Origin: an archaeon
Lineage (GTDB): Archaea > Hydrothermarchaeota > Hydrothermarchaeia > JALTZZ01 > JALUTC01
DNA length: 6,637 nucleotides
NCBI GenBank assembly: GCA_027058345.1
Contig: JALUTC010000017.1
Coordinates: forward strand, 1-6,637
Direction of reading: 5' to 3'
In this document: positions 1 to 4,795 of the stretch, in pieces
Numbering within the stretch: the first letter of the stretch is position 1
Layout: every line of letters begins with the position of its first letter
The notes under the pieces: generated by a model
Databases searched by the model: none
Told to the model about the DNA's origin: nothing
What the model saw: only the letters and a program-made list of their open reading frames with translations
Position numbers and translations under genes: made by a program

Positions 1-38
1 AGATTTATGTTATCAATCCTTTTATTTATATTAAGATT

Positions 39-55
39 AAAATAAAAAGAAAAAA
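39..55 (-). terminator. T-run terminator of the KaiC/KARD operon
   Basis: Read on the minus strand, the DNA just after the KARD stop codon is a series of T runs (six, five and four Ts) broken by single bases, with no hairpin. This is the usual form of an intrinsic archaeal terminator. It suggests that the minus-strand operon ends here. Positions 1-38 show no gene. Confidence 0.55.
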
Positions 56-469
56 TTAAATTTTCTCTAATAAATTTTCAATTCTCCTCTTTATTTCTTC
101 CAATTCCTTCTTTATATCTTCCTTCTTTTCTTCGAATTTAACATCAAATATGAGCTCTGGTGTTTTTCCTCTTGCAAGCATCTCATACGTTTCTTTTACA
201 AATTTTCCCGCTTTGCTCTTTCCTTCCAAATGTTCCCTTATCGTTGTTTCCGTTCTTCCTAATTCTTCGGCAATCTTTGTAACCGTAAATCCAGCTTTTT
301 CTCTCGCAATTGCTCCGGCAGCAACTGCCAATGAATCGACCCATGTAACTCTTTTTGCTGGATCCTTTATTATTTCAAAGACATCCTTTCTTAACATTGT
401 ATAAAATAACAGCGACGTTTCAAGTTTATGAATATCTTCTCTTGACAATGGTTTTAGAGGAATTTCCAT
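56..469 (-). CDS. KARD-type (KaiC-associated) HTH regulator, 137 aa
   Basis: This small soluble protein resembles the archaeal KaiC-associated regulatory domain family, proteins usually encoded beside KaiC-like ATPases. An N-terminal helical part (residues 1-57) includes the segment DPAKRVTWVDSLAVAAGAIA. A helix-turn-helix follows at about residues 61-81 (FTVTKIAEELGRTETTIREHL), and a charged Glu/Lys-rich stretch at about 113-137 probably forms a coiled coil. A GTG at 478 would add three residues, but it lies inside the Shine-Dalgarno GAGGTGAT (481-474), so the ATG at 469 is the start. The gene follows the KaiC-like gene by 10 bp, and its ribosome site overlaps that gene's TGA, which suggests translational coupling. 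DNA binding is inferred from the HTH. The target and the partner interaction are unknown. The family call rests on recognition of the pattern and the neighbour. Confidence 0.8.
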   Translation of the reverse strand: MEIPLKPLSREDIHKLETSLLFYTMLRKDVFEIIKDPAKRVTWVDSLAVAAGAIAREKAGFTVTKIAEELGRTETTIREHLEGKSKAGKFVKETYEMLARGKTPELIFDVKFEEKKEDIKKELEEIKRRIENLLEKI

Positions 470-473
470 ACAA

Positions 474-481
474 ATCACCTC
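474..481 (-). promoter_or_regulatory. Shine-Dalgarno overlapping the KaiC-like stop codon
   Basis: On the minus strand, GAGGTGAT lies four bases before the ATG at 469 and includes part of the upstream gene's TGA (482-480). It fixes the KARD start and rules out the GTG at 478, which is part of this site. The overlap fits coupled translation of the two genes. Confidence 0.8.
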
Positions 482-1229
482 AATATTTAACGGTTTTATC
501 AGGATAAACTTTAATTCCTCTATCAGTAATATCGAATGGATGCCTTCTCATACTATGAGATGAACCTCTCATCTTCCATACGATTAAACTTCTCTTTAAT
601 TCTCCTCCAACTTCATCCAAATCTAATCTTATAATACCATCCGCTGCATGCTCAACTCCAGGACCTCCAAATCCTCTTTCGGTTGCAGATACTTGAGATA
701 CCAATATAGCGGTGACACCTAGGCCTGCGAGAACTTTTTTCAACTGCAATACTATATTTCTTGCGAGCGATGGTTTTGTTAGGTAGAGGGTTGAAACCGA
801 ATCTATTACAGCTCTTTGCGCATTTATTTCTCTTATAGCTTCTTTTATAATATCTGCAAGCAAAGTTATATCTGTTGGGTCTGTTACAACGTACTTTTCC
901 CTTTCCGCATATTTTCCAATTCCTGCTGTGAATGCATCAATTATAGCAATTTTCTTTTCTTCTTCCAATTTTCTTACATCAATCTTACCAACTTCATACC
1001 AATTGAATGCGGACATATCTCTTCTAACTTGTGCCGGATGCTCTTCCAACGTTACATAAATACCTGGTTCATTATACTTTAAAGCACCTACTATTAAGAA
1101 CTGCTGAGAAAATATTGTCTTTCCAGTCCCTGGGCCTCCTGATAATAGAACTGCATTTCTCTTTGGAAATCCTCCATTCAATAATTCATCCATGCCAGGT
1201 ATACCTGTTTTTATCCTTTCAATCGTCAT
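480..1229 (-). CDS. KaiC-like RecA-superfamily ATPase, single domain, 249 aa
   Basis: This is an archaeal KaiC-family protein with one RecA-fold ATPase domain; cyanobacterial clock KaiC has two and is about twice as long. The opening IKTGIPGMDELLNGGFPK is typical of the family. Walker A is GGPGTGKT at residues 31-38. The paired catalytic glutamates are E62-E63 in TLEEHP. The Walker B aspartate is D143 in RAVIDSVS. The C-terminal segment around 220-245 (VWKMRGSSHS, then HPFDIT and GIKVYP) is also characteristic. It is probably cytoplasmic and oligomeric, acting as an ATP-driven signalling or regulatory ATPase; no substrate is known. The ATG at 1229 is supported by AGGTG nine bases upstream. 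It is first in an operon with the KARD gene and is divergent from the ahbC-dsrAB genes. All key ATPase residues are present. A clock role should not be assumed. Confidence 0.92.
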   Translation of the reverse strand: MTIERIKTGIPGMDELLNGGFPKRNAVLLSGGPGTGKTIFSQQFLIVGALKYNEPGIYVTLEEHPAQVRRDMSAFNWYEVGKIDVRKLEEEKKIAIIDAFTAGIGKYAEREKYVVTDPTDITLLADIIKEAIREINAQRAVIDSVSTLYLTKPSLARNIVLQLKKVLAGLGVTAILVSQVSATERGFGGPGVEHAADGIIRLDLDEVGGELKRSLIVWKMRGSSHSMRRHPFDITDRGIKVYPDKTVKY

Positions 1230-1323
1230 ATATCATCACACCTATATTTATATAAAAAATAGTAACGTTAAGCAAAAATCTTATACAGCATATGATAACG
1301 TTGAGAAACAAAATCAATAAAAT
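1230..1323. promoter_or_regulatory. Divergent promoter region between the KaiC-like gene and ahbC
   Basis: These 94 bp must hold promoters for both directions. Two AT-rich TATA-like boxes are visible: TTTATATAAAAAAT at 1247-1260 and CTTATACA at 1280-1287. For the minus strand, the second box would put transcription start near 1257, leaving a short leader with the AGGTG site at 1239-1243. For the plus strand, the first box would give a leader of about 45 nt and the second about 15 nt. The plus-strand gene has no visible Shine-Dalgarno. Box assignments come from spacing only. Confidence 0.5.
1239..1243 (-). promoter_or_regulatory. Shine-Dalgarno of the KaiC-like gene
   Basis: On the minus strand, AGGTG lies nine bases upstream of the ATG at 1229. 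A looser continuation (TGATGAT) follows it. It supports the chosen start. Confidence 0.65.
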
Positions 1324-1336
1324 ATGATAAACGTTT
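1263..1336. repeat. Three AACGTT palindromes spaced exactly 33 bp apart
   Basis: AACGTT occurs at 1264-1269, 1297-1302 and 1330-1335, so successive copies begin exactly 33 bp apart, close to three helical turns. The first two share a longer core, TAACGTTAAG (1263-1272) and TAACGTTGAG (1296-1305). The third sits in codons 3-4 of ahbC, inside AAACGTTT. The second and third copies are also both preceded by ATATGATAA. The set straddles the ahbC start and could be an operator array. The protein that binds it is unknown. Confidence 0.5.
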
Positions 1337-2472
1337 GTAAGTTGGTATCAGATATAGAGACTGTTTCAAAAGAAATTAGGAATAATAGGAAAACATTGAG
1401 ACTCAGATATACGAGGCATACCATACCGGTTATTGTTTGGAACATGACTTATGCATGCAATTTAAGATGTAAGCATTGTTACATTAATGCTGGTGAAAAG
1501 AGAAAAGGAGAACTTAGTACGGAAGAAGGGAAGAAACTTTTAAAAGATTTAAGAGATGTTGGTGTTGAAGTTATTTTATTTTCTGGCGGAGAACCTTTAT
1601 TAAGGGAAGATTTCTTTGAAATTGCTAGGTATGCAAAGGAACTTGGTATGAGAACTGTTCTGTCGACAAATGGGACATTGATAGATGAGAATATTGCCCT
1701 AAGGTTAAAACAAATTGGTATAGATTATGTTGGTATAAGTTTAGATGGATTAGAGGAGACGAATGACGAATTTAGAGGTATTAAAGGTGCATTCTCTAAA
1801 GCGCTATCAGGAATAAGGAATTGTTTAAAACACGGTATAAATGTTGGGATAAGGTTTACAATAACGAAATATAATTATAAAGATTTAGATGATTTAATAG
1901 AACTAGCTATAAGAGAAAATATTCCAAGATTTTGCATATATCACTTAGTATATTCAGGTAGGGGAATGAATATCAAGGATTTAGATATAACGAATGATGA
2001 TAGAAAGATGTTAATAGAATATTTAATAAAGAAATCGTTTGAACTTAAGAATAGAGGTATTAAACTAGAGATTTTAACCGTAGATAATCATGCGGATGGA
2101 ATATACATATACAATTATTTGAAGAAAACCAATATTAAGGAATCTGACATTATTTTAAATCTTTTAAGGAATCATGGGGGATGCTCTGCAGGAAGCAAAA
2201 TTTTAAGCATATCTCCGGAAGGTAATGTTTATCCGTGCCAATTCTGGAACGATTTGAAACTAGGAAATATAAGGGAAGAGAGTATAAAAGATATACTTGA
2301 GAAAGATATTGTAAAGATGCTAAGAAATAAGTATAAATATCTAAAGGGAAAGTGTGGTTCATGTAAATATAAGGAATTATGCGGAGGTTGTAGAGTTAGA
2401 GCTAAATATGTATTTAATGATATGTGGCAAGAGGATCCTAGTTGTTACTTAAGTACTAAAGAAATTACTTAA
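1324..2472 (+). CDS. ahbC: AhbC/NirJ-like radical SAM/SPASM protein, 382 aa (siroheme-derived tetrapyrrole modification)
   Basis: This radical SAM enzyme most resembles AhbC/NirJ, which remove side chains from 12,18-didecarboxysiroheme: AhbC removes acetate groups towards Fe-coproporphyrin III in the alternative heme pathway, and NirJ acts in heme d1 synthesis. The radical SAM motif is CNLRCKHC, with cluster cysteines C45, C49 and C52, followed by GGEP at 88-91. Segments I associate with AhbC/NirJ are VWNMTYACN, VGISLDG, YHLVYSGRG (206-214) and LTVDNHADG (251-259). The C-terminal SPASM-like region has C287, C305, C344, C347, C353, C356 and C374, ending CGGCRVRA then DPSCYLS. The ATG at 1324 gives the expected N-terminus; no Shine-Dalgarno precedes it. 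It lies 64 bp upstream of dsrA on the same strand. AhbD or another tetrapyrrole-modifying member is less likely, because AhbD differs around the radical SAM motif. The exact substrate is inferred. Confidence 0.75.
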   Translation: MINVCKLVSDIETVSKEIRNNRKTLRLRYTRHTIPVIVWNMTYACNLRCKHCYINAGEKRKGELSTEEGKKLLKDLRDVGVEVILFSGGEPLLREDFFEIARYAKELGMRTVLSTNGTLIDENIALRLKQIGIDYVGISLDGLEETNDEFRGIKGAFSKALSGIRNCLKHGINVGIRFTITKYNYKDLDDLIELAIRENIPRFCIYHLVYSGRGMNIKDLDITNDDRKMLIEYLIKKSFELKNRGIKLEILTVDNHADGIYIYNYLKKTNIKESDIILNLLRNHGGCSAGSKILSISPEGNVYPCQFWNDLKLGNIREESIKDILEKDIVKMLRNKYKYLKGKCGSCKYKELCGGCRVRAKYVFNDMWQEDPSCYLSTKEIT

Positions 2473-2491
2473 TAAAAAGTTAATATTAAAA

Positions 2492-2506
2492 TTTTTTAAA
2501 ACGTTG
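2492..2506 (+). promoter_or_regulatory. Possible dsrA promoter, TATA-like box next to an AACGTTG
   Basis: In the 64-bp gap before dsrA, TTTTTTAAAA (2492-2501) could act as a TATA box, with transcription starting near 2523 just before the Shine-Dalgarno. It overlaps AACGTTG (2500-2506), which matches the motif repeated upstream of ahbC. The run of six Ts could instead be a weak terminator for ahbC. The sequence does not settle whether dsrA has its own promoter. Confidence 0.3.
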
Positions 2507-2523
2507 CTTTGTATTATATTAAT

Positions 2524-2528
2524 GAGGT
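2524..2528 (+). promoter_or_regulatory. Shine-Dalgarno of dsrA
   Basis: GAGGT lies eight bases upstream of the ATG at 2537 and supports that start, which is followed by the expected DsrA N-terminus (ELKRGKWPSFVKELEKT). Confidence 0.7.
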
Positions 2529-2536
2529 AGATTCTT

Positions 2537-3661
2537 ATGGCAGAAATTCTAGAGGAATTAAAGAGGGGAAAGTGGCCTAGTTTTGTTAAAGAATTAGAAA
2601 AGACTGGTGATGAGAGAATTTGGAAATATTATGAAAAATGTCTCGTTGATAAAAAACCATATTTTGGTCATGGAGGTATCGTCGGTGTTACCGGTTATGA
2701 GGCAGGAGTTATTGGAAGAGTTGCTATAGAAGATGCGGCAAAAATATTGCCAGAATTCCATCTTTTTAGAATATTACCACCAGCTGGCCTTTTTTATAAA
2801 ACAGATGTTATAAGAAAGATTTGTGACTGGATTGACAAATGGGGATGTAAACTCTTGCAATTCCATGGTGCAACATATGATATGCAAGCATTTGGAATTC
2901 CTAGAGAAAAGTTGGATAAAGCATTTGAAGAATTGGCAAAGATTGGATTTGATTTAGGTGGTTCTGGACCAGATATCAGAACTGCAGCATGCTGTGTCGG
3001 CCCTGCTTTATGCGAGTGGGCATTGATAGATACATTAGATATTTATACAACGCTCATGAAAGAATATATATTCGATGTCCATAGACCAAGATTTCCATAC
3101 AAATTTAAGATAAAAATATCTGGATGCCCAAACGATTGCGTTTCAGCAGGAACGAGAAGCGATTTCGCAATAATAGGAATATGGAGGGATGAGATTAAAA
3201 TCGATGAAAATGCTTTGAAACAATATCCAAGCGAAACATTGGAAATGGTTGCAAAAAGATGTCCTGCAGGAGCTATTACATACAAAAATGGAAAATTCGA
3301 AATAGATAATGAACAATGTACAAGATGTATGTATTGTATAAATGTCTTGAACAAAGCATTAAGACCAGGTGACGATAGAGGAGCTACGATACTAATTGGT
3401 GCAAGAGCAAGAGGAAGATATGGAGCATTCCTTGCATGGGTCTTGGTTCCATTTATAAAGTTGAAACCTCCATACAAGGAGATTAAGGAATTAATAGATA
3501 AAATATTGGATTGGTGGGACGAGCATGGAAATCCAAAAGAAAGGGTTGGAGAAACGATATACAGGTTAGGTTTTGGAAAATTCTTAAAGGATATTGGTTT
3601 AGAACCTAAACCTCAAATGGTTTATAGGCCTAGAGCAAATCCATTCTGGAAATACTTCTAA
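2537..3661 (+). CDS. dsrA: Dissimilatory sulfite reductase alpha subunit DsrA, 374 aa
   Basis: DsrA pairs with DsrB in the cytoplasm to reduce sulfite (or run in reverse) at siroheme-[4Fe-4S] centres. The siroheme-cluster motif is complete: C153-X5-C159 in CVGPALC and C197-X3-C201 in CPNDC. The anion-binding basic residues known from sulfite reductases appear present: R78 (FRILPPAG), R148 (PDIRTA), and K191 and K193 (KFKIKISGC). The inserted ferredoxin domain has C242 (RCPAG) and C261, C264 and C267 (CTRCMYC). The end, YRPRANPFWKYF, matches the family. At 374 residues it is shorter than the roughly 418 I recall for Archaeoglobus DsrA, losing part of the N-terminal region before HGGIVGVTGY and the C-terminal tail. 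dsrB follows 11 bp after the stop codon. Overall it looks like the reductive archaeal/bacterial type; reaction direction is not proved by sequence. Confidence 0.96.
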   Translation: MAEILEELKRGKWPSFVKELEKTGDERIWKYYEKCLVDKKPYFGHGGIVGVTGYEAGVIGRVAIEDAAKILPEFHLFRILPPAGLFYKTDVIRKICDWIDKWGCKLLQFHGATYDMQAFGIPREKLDKAFEELAKIGFDLGGSGPDIRTAACCVGPALCEWALIDTLDIYTTLMKEYIFDVHRPRFPYKFKIKISGCPNDCVSAGTRSDFAIIGIWRDEIKIDENALKQYPSETLEMVAKRCPAGAITYKNGKFEIDNEQCTRCMYCINVLNKALRPGDDRGATILIGARARGRYGAFLAWVLVPFIKLKPPYKEIKELIDKILDWWDEHGNPKERVGETIYRLGFGKFLKDIGLEPKPQMVYRPRANPFWKYF

Positions 3662-3668
3662 AGGTGAT
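3661..3668 (+). promoter_or_regulatory. Shine-Dalgarno that sets the dsrB start
   Basis: AAGGTGAT begins on the last base of the dsrA stop codon and ends four bases before the ATG at 3673. The GTG at 3664 is inside this site, so it should not be taken as the start. The arrangement fits coupled translation of dsrA and dsrB. Confidence 0.8.
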
Positions 3669-3672
3669 TTCT

Positions 3673-4770
3673 ATGTCGATGGAGCTTAGAGATATTGGAC
3701 CACCTGATTATAAAAAATTTATGCATCCCGTCTTATTAAAGAATTATGGAAAATGGAAGAGTCATGAACATGTAAAGCCAGGAGTTATAAAGCATATATC
3801 AGAGACTGGAGACGTTGTCTATACGGTTAGAGCAGGTATTCCAAAATTCATTTCAACGGAAAGCGTTAGATTTTTATGCGATCTTGCAGATAAATATTGC
3901 GATGGATATTTAAGATTTACGACGAGACATAATGTAGAATTCATTGTTACTAAGGAAGAAAATGTCGATAAACTAATAAAGGAATTAGAAGATGCGGGAT
4001 ATCCTGTTGGAGGAACTGGTCACAGTTTAAAGGCGATAATTCATTGCGTAGGATATTTACATTGTAACCTAGCAGCAACCGATTCGCCATCGATTGCAAA
4101 GGCTTTGTATGAAGCATTGTACGATTATTTCAAAAGAACAGACTTACCCGAAAGGATAAAGATAGCAGTTTCAGGATGTTTAAATATGTGTGGTGCAACA
4201 AATGCTTCGGATATATCAATCATAGGTGTTCATACAAAGCCACCAAGAGTTATAGATGAGGTTGTTCATGCACAGTGTTCTCCAATGGAATTGGTTAAGT
4301 TATGTCCTACGTATGCAATTAAGCCAAAGAGGATTAAGAAGAATGGAAAAGTTATAACATCTGTAGAGATCGATCCAGAAAAATGCATGTATTGCGGAAA
4401 CTGCTATGCAGCATGTCCAGGACTACCTATTCACGACCCAGAAAACGATGGCGTATCAATATGGGTTGGAGGGAAGGCTAGCATGACAAAGCAAGGCATT
4501 ATGGAATCTAGATTATTGGTACCATTTATACCAAATCATCCTCCAAAATGGGAGAAGGTTGTAGATATAGTTAAGAGAATAATCGATATATACCTAAAGT
4601 ATGCAAAACCTGATGAGAGATTGGGAGAAATGATAGAGAGAATTGGATGGGAAAAATTCTTCGAATTAATTGATGTTCCATTTACCTATCAACATATAGA
4701 CGATTTCATATTTGCATATAAAGAATATAGGAAGGGAATAAGTTTTAGATTCACGAAGCATGTGAAATAG
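3673..4770 (+). CDS. dsrB: Dissimilatory sulfite reductase beta subunit DsrB, 365 aa, with an unusual siroheme motif
   Basis: This is the partner of DsrA in the sulfite reductase heterotetramer. Family landmarks are DIGPPDYKKFMHPVLLKNYG, KPGVIKHISETGDV, DGYLRFTTRHNVEF and the end FTYQHIDDF. The ferredoxin domain is intact: C211 (LCPTYA) and C238, C241, C244 and C248 in CMYCGNCYAACPG. Three points are odd compared with Archaeoglobus DsrB as I recall it. The siroheme motif is complete (C125-X5-C131, C169-X3-C173) where the usual DsrB has Thr at the first position and a Cys-Cys pair later. The loop after GGT (113-115) is six residues shorter and matches DsrA in length, with K120 where DsrA has Arg. 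The usual Trp after GGT is Gly116. The ATG at 3673 is chosen from its Shine-Dalgarno; an ATG at 3679 is also possible. I am sure of the family; the consequences of the differences are inference. Confidence 0.95.
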   Translation: MSMELRDIGPPDYKKFMHPVLLKNYGKWKSHEHVKPGVIKHISETGDVVYTVRAGIPKFISTESVRFLCDLADKYCDGYLRFTTRHNVEFIVTKEENVDKLIKELEDAGYPVGGTGHSLKAIIHCVGYLHCNLAATDSPSIAKALYEALYDYFKRTDLPERIKIAVSGCLNMCGATNASDISIIGVHTKPPRVIDEVVHAQCSPMELVKLCPTYAIKPKRIKKNGKVITSVEIDPEKCMYCGNCYAACPGLPIHDPENDGVSIWVGGKASMTKQGIMESRLLVPFIPNHPPKWEKVVDIVKRIIDIYLKYAKPDERLGEMIERIGWEKFFELIDVPFTYQHIDDFIFAYKEYRKGISFRFTKHVK

Positions 4771-4774
4771 CTAA

Positions 4775-4795
4775 TTTTTTATATTTTTTATTTTT
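4775..4795 (+). terminator. T-rich terminator after dsrB, abutting the next start codon
   Basis: Runs of six, six and five Ts, separated by one to three bases, lie from 4775 to 4795, just after the dsrB stop and directly before the ATG of the next gene. No hairpin is seen. It has the form of an archaeal T-run terminator and probably ends most dsrAB transcripts. Confidence 0.6.

Noticed and set aside
150..404. Plus-strand open frame opposite the KARD gene
   Set aside because: Its sequence is the low-complexity mirror of a recognisable gene on the other strand.
470..478. GTG at 478 as the start of the KARD gene
   Set aside because: The GTG is part of the Shine-Dalgarno GAGGTGAT that serves the ATG at 469.
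1048..1053. AACGTT inside the KaiC-like gene as another operator copy (also 5351-5356)
   Set aside because: Both lie in coding sequence outside the 33-bp phase, and a few chance copies are expected in a window of this size and composition.
3043..3477. Open frame of 144 codons on the minus strand inside dsrA
   Set aside because: It lies entirely antisense to a well-conserved dsrA segment and has no recognisable motif or ribosome site.
3664..3672. GTG at 3664 as the dsrB start
   Set aside because: The GTG is inside the Shine-Dalgarno AAGGTGAT; the ATG at 3673 has ideal spacing.
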